From: Rhodopirellula sp. P2 | GTDB lineage: Bacteria > Planctomycetota > Planctomycetia > Pirellulales > Pirellulaceae | Direction of reading: 5' to 3' | NCBI RefSeq assembly: GCF_028768465.1 | Contig: NZ_CP118225.1 | Location: 4,693,001-4,757,000 of the forward strand | DNA length: 64,000 bases | Shown: positions 1 to 8,967 of the stretch, one piece after another | Position numbering within the stretch: the stretch's first letter is position 1 | How the letters are laid out: the number at the start of each line of letters is the position of its first letter | The notes under the pieces: generated by a model | Databases searched by the model: none | Told to the model about the DNA's origin: nothing | The model's input: the letters and a program-made list of their open reading frames with translations, nothing else | Made by a program: the position numbers and the translations under genes

Positions 1-731
1 CGGGACACCATTAGGAACGCCAGCACCAACGCCAAGGTTGGGATCACATAGTGCGACGCGTCCAAGGCGATGCCAGCCAAAGAATGGATCCAGTCGGGAT
101 AGCTTTCCCCCACTGCGAAATCTGCCAAGTCAGGGATCGCGATCGCAAAGGCGGCGATTGTTCCGGCTGCGGCGGGGGAGGGCAATCCTTCGAAACCCTC
201 GTGGTCGTCGTCTTCCGAGGTCTCCACGTTGAAACGAGCCAGCCGAATCAACACACAGAGTGCAAACAGAACGCCGATGCCCCAAGTCAAACGTTGCAGC
301 AACACGTCGCTGATCCGCCAAACGATGACTGCCGGAGCAACTCCAAAGGTCACCGCATCGCAGAGAGAATCCAACTCCGCGCCAAACCGACTGGCTTGAC
401 CGGTCAACCGTGCCGCTGACCCATCCAAGGCGTCGAACAACATGCCGCCAAAGATCAACAGCCCGGCCGCAAAGAGTTTGGATTCCGGTGTCCAATCCAA
501 TGTTCCCGTGCTGACCGCGATCGCGATCGCCGCCAATCCGCAGACGCCATTGCCCAGCGTCAACAACGTGGGCAACACCGCCAGGGTCAACCGCCGACGC
601 TTGCCAGAGCGACGTTTGCGGCGACGTCCAAATTTCGAACGATCAACGAACTCCTCCTCTTGGATGAGGTCGGATTCGTCGTCGACGCTGTCGTCGTCCA
701 GGAAGGGTGGTCGTGGTTTCAGTTCGCTCAT
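1..731 (-). CDS. pssA: CDP-diacylglycerol--serine O-phosphatidyltransferase, 3' end cut by the window
   Basis: Reading from the ATG at 731, the frame stays open to base 1, so the C-terminus is missing. The N-terminus is acidic then Arg/Lys-rich (about 50 residues), followed by hydrophobic segments. The CDP-alcohol phosphotransferase signature is complete: DG-x2-AR-x8-G-x3-D-x3-D, seen as DGSAAR, then G, D and D in SRFGAELDSLCD. The family makes phosphatidylserine from CDP-diacylglycerol and serine in the inner membrane. The start lies 5 bp after the psd stop on the same strand, and Psd acts on the PssA product, so the two form a phosphatidylethanolamine operon. Assigned from the motif plus the neighbour. 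Confidence 0.9.
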   Translation of the reverse strand, partial: MSELKPRPPFLDDDSVDDESDLIQEEEFVDRSKFGRRRKRRSGKRRRLTLAVLPTLLTLGNGVCGLAAIAIAVSTGTLDWTPESKLFAAGLLIFGGMLFDALDGSAARLTGQASRFGAELDSLCDAVTFGVAPAVIVWRISDVLLQRLTWGIGVLFALCVLIRLARFNVETSEDDDHEGFEGLPSPAAAGTIAAFAIAIPDLADFAVGESYPDWIHSLAGIALDASHYVIPTLALVLAFLMVS

Positions 732-736
732 TTCGA

Positions 737-1732
737 TCAACCTTGTTGATAACGGGCGAACACAGTCGAGCCGGCACACACCTTTTCACCGACTTGAGCC
801 ACGATCTCGAGGGCTTCGTCGCGAGGGATCACCAACTCGGTTCGCGAACCCAGTTTAATCATTCCGAATATTTCTCCGCGTTGCAAAACATCGCCCACGC
901 GAGCCCAGCAGACAATTCTTCGCGCGAATTGACCAGTGACCTGCCGAATCCGGACAATTCGCCCGCCAATTTCAGGACATTCCAATTCGACGTCCATGTT
1001 TTCGTTTTCTTTGGACAATTCGGAACGCAACGGATTCAAAGATTTCCCCGGGCGATAGCGAACCCGCACGACTTTTCCCGGCATCGCAATTCGATTGGCA
1101 TGCACATTGAAAATCGACAGGAAGATTCGAAAACGGATCGCAGCCCCAATGACGGGGTCATCCACTTCAGCGATCTCGACCAGTTTGCCATCCGCGGGGG
1201 ACACCACCGTGCCAATCGCATCCGGAACTTTGCGGCGTGGATTTCGAAAGAACCATGCCACCAGGCAAGCCGCGATCAGGAATGGCAAGGCCAGGGGCCA
1301 CCAGAACCACCCGAATAGAATTGCCAAGACGACCGAAAAGGAAGTCAGCACGATCATTTCGGCCAACCCAACCCGCACAAACGGCAGCGACTCTCGCCAG
1401 AGAAACGGGTCATCGGCATCCGCCCACCAATAACTGTCTTGGTTGCGATAGTATTTCATGTCTCGCGAATCCACCGGATCGAACGGCAACTCGCCGCGAT
1501 GCCCTTGGCGGCGATCTCGCATTTTGGCCACGTACTTGGGACGGACCGCTCTCAGCCATGCTCGCCGGACTCTCCCCCATGCCAACTCGACGGACATCAC
1601 CACGCCGCCACCGGGCTGGATCGATTTCAACGAGGGATCCATGGCAGGTACTTCCGCCGCCAGCGCATCCGTGCTCGGCGGATGCGGGTCGTCGAGCGGG
1701 ATGGAAGCGTTGGAGGTCAAAAAGCTGGCCAT
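737..1732 (-). CDS. psd: Phosphatidylserine decarboxylase proenzyme
   Basis: 331 residues from the ATG at 1732. It decarboxylates phosphatidylserine to phosphatidylethanolamine through a pyruvoyl group made by self-cleavage. Visible features: two hydrophobic segments (about 120-162), FFRNPRR at the membrane edge, SPADG (179-182 region), FNVHANR with the conserved His near 211, and KLGSRTE, where cleavage would fall between Gly295 and Ser296. GSR rather than GST is typical of the shorter archaeal/Bacteroidetes-type Psd. The first ~110 residues are longer than the usual ~220-residue form; Met31 or Met46 are alternative starts. It is followed 5 bp later by pssA. Confidence 0.9.
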   Translation of the reverse strand: MASFLTSNASIPLDDPHPPSTDALAAEVPAMDPSLKSIQPGGGVVMSVELAWGRVRRAWLRAVRPKYVAKMRDRRQGHRGELPFDPVDSRDMKYYRNQDSYWWADADDPFLWRESLPFVRVGLAEMIVLTSFSVVLAILFGWFWWPLALPFLIAACLVAWFFRNPRRKVPDAIGTVVSPADGKLVEIAEVDDPVIGAAIRFRIFLSIFNVHANRIAMPGKVVRVRYRPGKSLNPLRSELSKENENMDVELECPEIGGRIVRIRQVTGQFARRIVCWARVGDVLQRGEIFGMIKLGSRTELVIPRDEALEIVAQVGEKVCAGSTVFARYQQG

Positions 1733-1855
1733 GGATTCAATATGAAAGCCAAAACGACGGCTTGGCAGGGGGCCGGTCAGCAGGAAGCGTACTGGTTACA
1801 CTGTGAAATTGTCGAGAACACTCGCGCTCGAATTTGTTAACACGATGGATGGACG

Positions 1856-3538
1856 ATGATCACTCCCCGGTATCTTTTGCCTTTTGATTCGCGAAGAGCC
1901 CTTCATCGTTTCACGGATGTGTTGGTCATCGGAGGTGGTTTGGCTGGCCTGCGTGCAGCCAACGCGGTGGAACCGAACCTTTCCGTTTTGGTCGTCACCA
2001 AGGACGAACTGCGCGAATCCAACAGCAACTACGCTCAAGGTGGCATCGCCGGGGTCTTGGATCCCGAGGATTGCTTTGATGATCATATCCGAGACACGCT
2101 GATCGCGGGCGGCAACCTTTGCGACCCCGCTGTTGTTGCTCGTGTTATTCACGAAGGTCCCCGACGAATCGAAGAACTGATTCACTGGGGCACCCAATTC
2201 GACAAACGCGAGGGCGAACTGGCGCTCGGCCGAGAAGGCGGGCACAGCCACGAACGCATCGTGCATGCGATGGGCGACGCGACCGGCCGGGAAGTCATGC
2301 GGGCTGTGATCGCTCGTTCACGTGAAGCCGCCAACATCGACATTTGGGAAAACGCGTTCACCGTCGATTTGCTAAGCCAGGAAGGTCGTTGCCACGGCGC
2401 ACTCGTGGTCACCCCGGACGGCCGTCCCACGATGGTCTGGGCCAAGGAAACGATTCTTTGCACCGGCGGCGTTGGCCAAGTCTATCGCGAATCGACCAAC
2501 CCTCCCGTTGCCACCGGTGACGGCACCTCGCTGGCTTACCGAGCGGGTGTCCAACTTCGCGACATGGAATTCATTCAATTCCACCCCACCGTCCTCTACA
2601 TCGCTGGTTCCTCGCGATCGCTGATCACCGAAGCCCTGCGTGGCGACGGTGCCTACTTGCGAGACGCGACCGGACATCGGTTCATGCCCGACTACGACTC
2701 TCGTGGCGAACTGGCACCGCGGGACGTGGTCAGCCAATCGATCGTCAACCAAATGAACGAGACCGCGCACCCCTGCGTGTACTTGGACCTTTCGCATCTC
2801 AACGCGGAACACGTTCGCACTCGTTTCCCCGGCATCGCGGAAACTTGTGGCAAGTTTGGCTTGGACATCGCGACCGATCGCATTCCCGTTCGGCCCGGTG
2901 CCCACTACATGATTGGTGGTGTTCGAGTCGACATGCTGGGCCGAACCAGTCTGCCAGGATTGTGGGCGGCGGGCGAAGCCACCAGTTCTGGATTGCACGG
3001 TGCCAACCGGCTCGCCAGCAACAGTCTGCTGGAAGGATTGGTGTATGGGGCGCACGCCGGCGAAGCCGCCAGTCGCTCGGCAGCGGAAGGACCGCACAAA
3101 ATGGTCGCCCGTCGCATTCAACACGCTGATCACACACTCAGCGAATCGTTCGACATCGCCGACGTTCGCGTCTCCCTGAAAAGCCTGATGGGTCGGTTGG
3201 TCGGTGTCCAACGTGACGCCGAAGGGTTGCGACAGGCGGACAGCCAAATCCGATCGCTCGCGGCCTATGTGATGCGACACCAATTCGACAAAGTGGAAGG
3301 CTGGGAACTCCAAAACCTGCTGCTGACCGCCCACTGCATGGCATCTTCGGCACTGGCTCGGACGGAGTCACGCGGCGTGCACCTTCGCAGCGACTTCCCG
3401 GAACCCGATGACGAGAACTGGCGTTGCCACCTCAACGTTCAAGTCGATGTGGACGGCGGCATGCCCCAAAAAGGCGAACCGATGACGTCTCCTGTGATCA
3501 CCCGCGAATCAACGCAAGCCAACTCAACCGCCGATTGA
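1856..3538 (+). CDS. nadB: L-aspartate oxidase
   Basis: 560 residues. NadB oxidises L-aspartate to iminoaspartate with FAD, the first step of de novo NAD synthesis, in the cytoplasm. The N-terminus has the FAD dinucleotide-binding motif VIGGGLAGLRAA (about residues 24-35). The succinate dehydrogenase/fumarate reductase flavoprotein pattern follows: SNYAQGGIAG, EGGHSHERIVHA, FIQFHPT, RPGAHYMIGGV and GLHGANRLASNSL. The C-terminal helical domain is present, so length and architecture are normal. It is transcribed away from psd with 123 bp between them. nadA and nadC are not in the window. Confidence 0.93.
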   Translation: MITPRYLLPFDSRRALHRFTDVLVIGGGLAGLRAANAVEPNLSVLVVTKDELRESNSNYAQGGIAGVLDPEDCFDDHIRDTLIAGGNLCDPAVVARVIHEGPRRIEELIHWGTQFDKREGELALGREGGHSHERIVHAMGDATGREVMRAVIARSREAANIDIWENAFTVDLLSQEGRCHGALVVTPDGRPTMVWAKETILCTGGVGQVYRESTNPPVATGDGTSLAYRAGVQLRDMEFIQFHPTVLYIAGSSRSLITEALRGDGAYLRDATGHRFMPDYDSRGELAPRDVVSQSIVNQMNETAHPCVYLDLSHLNAEHVRTRFPGIAETCGKFGLDIATDRIPVRPGAHYMIGGVRVDMLGRTSLPGLWAAGEATSSGLHGANRLASNSLLEGLVYGAHAGEAASRSAAEGPHKMVARRIQHADHTLSESFDIADVRVSLKSLMGRLVGVQRDAEGLRQADSQIRSLAAYVMRHQFDKVEGWELQNLLLTAHCMASSALARTESRGVHLRSDFPEPDDENWRCHLNVQVDVDGGMPQKGEPMTSPVITRESTQANSTAD

Positions 3539-3585
3539 AACAAGCTGACTTGAATTGGTTCTCTCTCAGTCCTGCTACCTCACTC

Positions 3586-4048
3586 TAAGCAGGTACGCAG
3601 GAATGATTGGGTTTCACCTTGTGAGCCGTTTGGGCGTTAGCCTGGGCTGTCAAAAGGTTGGTATTGACACCGCTTTGGACTGCGCAGGTTTCGTTCCTCG
3701 ACTTCGCCCCAACGGGGCAGCCCTATGCCAGCCCAGGGCAACGCCCTGGGTTGTGGCGGGACCAAGATTACAAAGCCCCAACGGGGGCGGTCCTAGCGGG
3801 TTTTGGGGAGTCTTACTTAGGCCGCCCCGTTGGGGCTGGTGTAGGAATCTCCGTAACGAAACCCCAGGCGATGCCTGGGGCTATCTTCGAGCTGCCCCGT
3901 TGGGGCGTAGGACAGAATAAAAATCAACGTCGCGTTTTCCGTGTTAATACCAACCTTTTGACAGTCCAGCGTTAGCCCCGGTTTTACGTGGGGACCGTGG
4001 CTAACGCCAAACGGCTCACATACCCGATGACACCTGCGTACCTGCTTA
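3586..4048. repeat. 463-bp imperfect giant palindrome, nested REP/MITE-like element
   Basis: Both ends read TAAGCAGGTACGCAGG inwards (3586 forward, 4048 on the minus strand). The arms continue with GTGAGCCGTTTGG(G)CGTTAGCC (3621-3642 and the complement of 3998-4019), then TCAAAAGGTTGGTATT (from about 3650, and the complement of about 3945-3962). An inner inverted pair built on GCCCC(A)ACGGGGC palindromes (from 3707 and to about 3907) is centred near 3817. It fills the gap between convergent nadB and the porin gene, and its right end overlaps the porin TAA. It could form a very long hairpin in DNA or RNA. A shorter relative is at 10850-11040. Confidence 0.85.
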
Positions 4049-5560
4049 GAAATCCAGGTGGGCACGCATCGCAAAGATGTTGGCGTCGCTGTCGCCATTG
4101 ACCGGACTGTCCAGCATCGCATGGATGTAGTTGAATTGGAACTTGGTGTGTGGGTTCCAGTGCCAGTTGACTCCTGCCGTGATGTCGCTCAAACGACCCC
4201 CCTGAACATTCGCGTCGTTGAAGTCCAGATACGAGTAGCGAACCGCCAATTCCCAAGCCCCGATGCCGCCGTCCTTGCCGACACTGCCATTGGGCACCAC
4301 ATCGCCAAACACGCCATTCTTTTTGTCATACGAACGCTGCTCACCAGTCAGAAAATAGCCGGCGTAGGCGTAGGCACCCGGCAGGGCAACCGTCGGCCCG
4401 CCAATCTGATCGACCACGCTGACCAGGTATTCTGACTGGGCGTAAAACGATCCGGTCGACGCCGCGAGTTCCGCACCAAACAGATTGGTGTGCTCCGCAT
4501 CGATGAGGCCCGTGTCAACAAAAAATGGAGTGTTCACTGCAGTGGCAGCCGGCACGCCGCCACCTGTTTCGCTGACAAACACTTCGGGCTGACTGCGGTA
4601 TTGAAACAGATCGTTCGAAGGATCGATGAAGCTGTAAGCTCCCCCGATATGGAAGCGAACGTTGCCCGGCTCGCGATCAACCAGCAATCCGGTCACACGG
4701 GCAGCTGTGCCATAGCCACCGTTCTCACCGACACTGCCCCCATAGACATCGGTGGGGAAACGGAATCCGCTGACCGCCCAAGTCATCAAATCTTCTGAGG
4801 AGGTGCCGTACAAGACGGCCCCCACCTGACGGAACGGAATCAAGGCAAACGGCAAGGACCGTTCCATGAACGTCAACTCTTTGACGCTCGTCAATCCTTC
4901 CATTCCGATCGGTTGACGGAACTGGCCAATCCGCAGATTGCCATCGCCAATCACATCTTCCATGTCGACCCACACGTCCATGAAACTCGGACGTCCCGGG
5001 AAACCAAAGTCCATTTCCAGTGAGTAGCCGACGTTGTCCCAAACATTCCCAACCGCAGCCAATCGAGCTCGGCGAAAGTCCGAGCCATCTTCCGCATCCC
5101 CCACCGCAGCGATGTTTCGCTCGCTTTGATGGAACCAAGCGGTGTCGGCTTGGAAGAATCCGGTCAGCCGCGCAGTGGGATACTTGCTGGAAGCCGAGGG
5201 ACTGCAAGAAATTGCAGGGGACTCTTCCGCGTGAATATAAACTGGCTCCTGCGAAAGTTTCGAAGCTTGTTTCAATTCGTCGATCTGAGCCTGCAAACCT
5301 GCCAACTGCTGGGACATTTCATCCGAATGATTCTCCGCAGCGTTTCCCGCAATCGACTCCTCCGACCATGTCTGTTCCAGTGAAGCCTCTGTGGGCGACT
5401 GTGCAGCAACTCCGCTTCCCAGCACCATGCGTTCCTGGGCGGTGCTCACCGTCGCTTGAATGCCAACCAACGTCCACGTGATTAGGGCGATGCGCAGGGT
5501 GGTTCCACGGAAGTATGATTGCCGTGTCCCGCATCGCTTGCCGATTGCTTGCCCAGTCAT
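4046..5560 (-). CDS. OprP/OprO-like phosphate-selective porin family protein
   Basis: 504 residues. An N-terminal hydrophobic segment (about 22-42, ending STAQ) is a plausible signal peptide. A short coiled-coil-like region rich in Gln/Glu follows (about 80-105), as in many planctomycete porins. The body shows alternating aromatic strands and OprP-family phrases: FFQADTAWF, DFRRARL, LRIGQFRQPIGMEGL, FMERSLPFAL, and a C-terminal strand ending in Phe. This family forms trimeric outer-membrane channels; substrate cannot be read from the sequence, and phosphate selectivity is only the family label. The TAA stop is the first codon of the palindromic element downstream. Confidence 0.8.
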   Translation of the reverse strand: MTGQAIGKRCGTRQSYFRGTTLRIALITWTLVGIQATVSTAQERMVLGSGVAAQSPTEASLEQTWSEESIAGNAAENHSDEMSQQLAGLQAQIDELKQASKLSQEPVYIHAEESPAISCSPSASSKYPTARLTGFFQADTAWFHQSERNIAAVGDAEDGSDFRRARLAAVGNVWDNVGYSLEMDFGFPGRPSFMDVWVDMEDVIGDGNLRIGQFRQPIGMEGLTSVKELTFMERSLPFALIPFRQVGAVLYGTSSEDLMTWAVSGFRFPTDVYGGSVGENGGYGTAARVTGLLVDREPGNVRFHIGGAYSFIDPSNDLFQYRSQPEVFVSETGGGVPAATAVNTPFFVDTGLIDAEHTNLFGAELAASTGSFYAQSEYLVSVVDQIGGPTVALPGAYAYAGYFLTGEQRSYDKKNGVFGDVVPNGSVGKDGGIGAWELAVRYSYLDFNDANVQGGRLSDITAGVNWHWNPHTKFQFNYIHAMLDSPVNGDSDANIFAMRAHLDF

Positions 5561-5791
5561 CCATCTGCCTTTGATTGGTAGTCATTCTTTTCGATCCAAC
5601 CCTTGCCGCCCGGATGACCGGTCCGCAGGGATTGATCCTTCGCATCGCTTCGATGATCAAAATCGGCACGTCTGCCGGCCGGATGCAGACCGACTCATCG
5701 AACCGTTACAATCAGCTCAAACGCACCTCCCCGCTGGCGACATTCCCCTCCTTCGTCGCCGAGCTCCCTCCCCACCCAACTCACACTTCGA

Positions 5792-7972
5792 ATGAATCTG
5801 TTTCTCGATTGGTCGCCTCGCCAAAGACGATGTTTCACGCCCGTCGTTCAGAACCTTCTGGCGGTTGTCGTTGGCTTGGCTCTCACCGCCCTTTTGAGCG
5901 TCCGAGCGGTGGCCCAGACCGAGCCCACCGTTCCCCCACGAACCATCCCGTTTTCCGGTGACCCGACACAGCTCAAACACTTGGAAATGGAACCGGCCGA
6001 CGGCGCGATCGCCTTTCAAACCACCGGCAACGATCCGTTCATCGCCTTCCAGATCCCGCCGACACCCGCCAATCAACGACGCTGGATTTTGGCGATGGAA
6101 GTGTTCTGCCCGCAGGGAATTCAGAACATGCAACTGTTCTACGGACAACCTTGGACCGAACAGCGTCGCGTTGACCTGCCCCATTTGAGTCGCTCGGAAG
6201 GCTGGACCACCTACACCTGTGACTTGTCCCTCGGGCAACCTTTTTTGCGTGAGGACCAGCCGCTCTGGTTGCGACTTGATTTCGGAACCGTTGCCAACAA
6301 ACGTTTTCAAATTCGAAATGTGGTGCTGCGTTTGGAAACTGATTTTGAGTTTCGACAACACCAGGAAAAACGGGAACGCGTTGAACAACTGGAACGGCTC
6401 AACGAACAGATCGCATCCTACTATCAAACACCATTCCCGATCGATATCACTACCGTTGAACACACGGCGGGCGAGATTCTTGTTGCAGGCAAAACGGTCG
6501 GCGAACTCTCAACCGCCAACCTGAGTTTGATCGCGCGAGGGCTGGCAGACATTTCAGCCATCCCCGCGAAAGTGAATTCGAAAACCTTCCTTCGTTCGAT
6601 TCGGATTGGTGCGGACGGTCACTTCACCGTTCGCATCCCGGCCGGCAAACAATCCACGCTTCGCGACACAGGGCTTCGCTGGCAAATTGTGTCGATTTCC
6701 AGCCAACTGGACTCGGATGGAATACGATCCACGACTCCGTTTTCAGCCGTCCACCACGTCGATCGCTACGACGCGGCAGAGGCCAAGCAGCTTGCGCCAA
6801 CTCCCAAGCTGCAAGCCGCCAAAGGCATGACTTGTCTGGCCGAACTGGCGCCCGAACACGTCGAGGAACTCGGACTGGCCCACGGTTCAGTCAATCTTGT
6901 TCTGAGCAATCTGGTCTCGCTGACGCCTCGCCCTGGTTTTCAACCCATGAAAATTCGCGGCCGGGTGCGATATGTCAATCAAGCCGCCATGCGACACCTG
7001 AATCATCGCGTTCAAAAGGGACGCGACGCGGGCTTGGTGATGGCTGCGATCTTGTTGATCCCCAATTCTCAAACCAAGTCGACCAAGGATGCTCCCAGTT
7101 TGGAGCATCCTGACGCTGATCCCGCTGGCACGTACACGATGCCGAACCTGACGGACGAAGCATCCGCCCAACTGTACGCCGACACGCTCGACTTCCTGGC
7201 GGATCGCTACAGCGAAGGCAACCTTCGAATCGATCACTGGATCGTGCACAACGAAATTGACGCCGGATGGCAATGGACCAACATGGGCGAAGTCCCCATG
7301 CACATCTATCTTGACCATTACTTCCGCTCGATGCGAATGGTCGATGCCGCGACGCGACGCATCAATCCACACGCTCGCACCTTCATTTCGTTGACGCACC
7401 ACTGGAACCTGGAAGATCCGCCGCATTGGCGCTGGTACGCGTCCAAAAACATCATGCAGGCGCTCGTCCGCCACGGTGAAGTCGAAGGCAATTTTCCGTG
7501 GGGACTGGCCCATCATCCCTACCCCGAAAGTTTGTGGGAATCCGACACCTGGAACGACAACGTGGAGTTCTCGCTCGATGCCAGCATGTTCACGCTGAAG
7601 AACTGGCAGGTGCTCGACGACTGGATGCACACCGAACGCTTGCGTGATCCCGATGGCAACGTGCGTGCGGTGCTGCTCAGCGAACAAGGGTTCCACGCCT
7701 CCGAAACCGATCCGGAAGCATTGGAACAACAAGCCGCCGCGGTGCTCTACACGTTCGAACAGGTTCGAAAATGCGGATCCATTCTCGCATTCGACTATCA
7801 CCGCCCCGTCGACAATCGCAACGAAGGAGGCCTGCATTTGGGCCTGCGTGGGCTGGGTTCTCCCGAGCAACCACGCGGCGCGGCCAAACCCGCGTGGGAT
7901 GCTTACAAATCGATCGGAACCTCCTCCGAATCAAACCTCCGCACCCGCTACCAATCTCATTGGAAACAATGA
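5792..7972 (+). CDS. DUF5722 family secreted glycoside-hydrolase-like protein
   Basis: 726 residues with an N-terminal signal/anchor (hydrophobic about 20-42, ending VAQ). An N-terminal beta-sandwich-like region of about 230 residues precedes a C-terminal domain resembling a TIM-barrel glycosidase. WIVHNEIDAGW places an Asn-Glu pair at 487-488, the usual acid/base of clan GH-A, and LLSEQGFH places Glu631 where a nucleophile would be. Polysaccharide cleavage is inferred from these two glutamates; the substrate is unknown. A GH43-like gene lies 1 kb downstream on the same strand, so the region may handle a marine glycan. Confidence 0.65.
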   Translation: MNLFLDWSPRQRRCFTPVVQNLLAVVVGLALTALLSVRAVAQTEPTVPPRTIPFSGDPTQLKHLEMEPADGAIAFQTTGNDPFIAFQIPPTPANQRRWILAMEVFCPQGIQNMQLFYGQPWTEQRRVDLPHLSRSEGWTTYTCDLSLGQPFLREDQPLWLRLDFGTVANKRFQIRNVVLRLETDFEFRQHQEKRERVEQLERLNEQIASYYQTPFPIDITTVEHTAGEILVAGKTVGELSTANLSLIARGLADISAIPAKVNSKTFLRSIRIGADGHFTVRIPAGKQSTLRDTGLRWQIVSISSQLDSDGIRSTTPFSAVHHVDRYDAAEAKQLAPTPKLQAAKGMTCLAELAPEHVEELGLAHGSVNLVLSNLVSLTPRPGFQPMKIRGRVRYVNQAAMRHLNHRVQKGRDAGLVMAAILLIPNSQTKSTKDAPSLEHPDADPAGTYTMPNLTDEASAQLYADTLDFLADRYSEGNLRIDHWIVHNEIDAGWQWTNMGEVPMHIYLDHYFRSMRMVDAATRRINPHARTFISLTHHWNLEDPPHWRWYASKNIMQALVRHGEVEGNFPWGLAHHPYPESLWESDTWNDNVEFSLDASMFTLKNWQVLDDWMHTERLRDPDGNVRAVLLSEQGFHASETDPEALEQQAAAVLYTFEQVRKCGSILAFDYHRPVDNRNEGGLHLGLRGLGSPEQPRGAAKPAWDAYKSIGTSSESNLRTRYQSHWKQ

Positions 7973-8069
7973 ACGACGCCATGACTGAACCGTCCGGAGA
8001 CGGGCAGTGGCACCAATTCGTCGCGTCCAACAACCAATCCGTCCCCTTTCATCTCCCTGGTAGCCGATC

Positions 8070-8447
8070 ATGGAACTCACTGCTCATTCGATTCCCAAAC
8101 GTCGCCAAGCCAAAAGCCTGGCACTTGAATCCTTGATCAGCACCGTCGCGATACTCTCGGTTCTCTTCGGAGTGCTCGCCGCCGTCGCCGTACTGATTGT
8201 CGTCGGTTTTCCAGCCATCGCCACTTCGCTCTCGATTCTCGTCGGATCACTTTTGAATTGGCTGTTTTTTCAATCCCTCTCCGAAATCATTCGGTTGCTC
8301 AAAAAAATTGCGAAGATCGACTACGCCGGTTCCATCTCTGGCAATCACATGGAAATGGTCCTCACCTGCAGCCACTGCGACGCCACGCTTCGCAACGACG
8401 TCTACTGCGACCAATGTGGCGCCCGCTTGATTCCACCGAGTGAATGA
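8070..8447 (+). CDS. Small membrane protein with C-terminal zinc ribbon
   Basis: 125 residues, not recognised as a named family. Two hydrophobic helices span about residues 23-52 and 52-70, followed by an amphipathic stretch and a C-terminal zinc ribbon of two CxxC pairs (TCSHCD and YCDQCG). The ribbon is probably cytoplasmic. It starts 97 bp after the DUF5722 gene and ends 25 bp before the next small membrane protein. Function unknown. Confidence 0.65.
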   Translation: MELTAHSIPKRRQAKSLALESLISTVAILSVLFGVLAAVAVLIVVGFPAIATSLSILVGSLLNWLFFQSLSEIIRLLKKIAKIDYAGSISGNHMEMVLTCSHCDATLRNDVYCDQCGARLIPPSE

Positions 8448-8472
8448 GCGAACCAAACAAGACTGAGCCGCA

Positions 8473-8919
8473 GTGACTGACAACCCTTACGCACCACCGA
8501 CCGTTACCGAGACAGTTCGTCCGGTGAGCCAAAGTGTGAATCCAGAATTCCGAAGGGGACCGACGTGGTACATTATTTTCTCGGCTCTTGGCGGTGCGTT
8601 TGCATCCATTGAATTGCTGACTGACCTTCCTGCAATGGGACTCGCCACAATTCTAGTTGGATGCGTTATCGGTGGATTGATCTTCCGCATTCGATCTCGG
8701 AATTGGCGTCATGATCCAAGTGTGCGTTCTCGCCAGGTGCGCTATGCGTTGATTGCAATCACCTTTCCGCCCGCCGCACTGTTCCTCCTGGCTGGCCCCA
8801 ACGCTCAAGGAATTGGCATCATTCTTCTCGGGGCACTCATCGGCACATTCATTGCCTGCGGAATCTTCGTCAGCGGCACCAAGCGTTTCTCCCATGTCGA
8901 CAATTCCAATCGCATTTGA
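8473..8919 (+). CDS. Small NPYAPP-type membrane protein, hypothetical
   Basis: 148 residues from a GTG start. It begins TDNPYAPPTV, the Asn-Pro-Tyr-x-x-Pro opening seen in many small planctomycete membrane proteins, and continues with four likely transmembrane helices (about 33-50, 52-72, 93-112 and 117-137). There is no catalytic motif. It sits between another small membrane protein and the GH43-like gene, all on the plus strand with short gaps. The GTG start is preferred because it directly precedes the NPYAPP motif. Confidence 0.6.
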   Translation: MTDNPYAPPTVTETVRPVSQSVNPEFRRGPTWYIIFSALGGAFASIELLTDLPAMGLATILVGCVIGGLIFRIRSRNWRHDPSVRSRQVRYALIAITFPPAALFLLAGPNAQGIGIILLGALIGTFIACGIFVSGTKRFSHVDNSNRI

Positions 8920-8967
8920 AGCCCCCTTCCCCTTCACTCCCCACCTCATTGCTGCAACCTGTTGATC

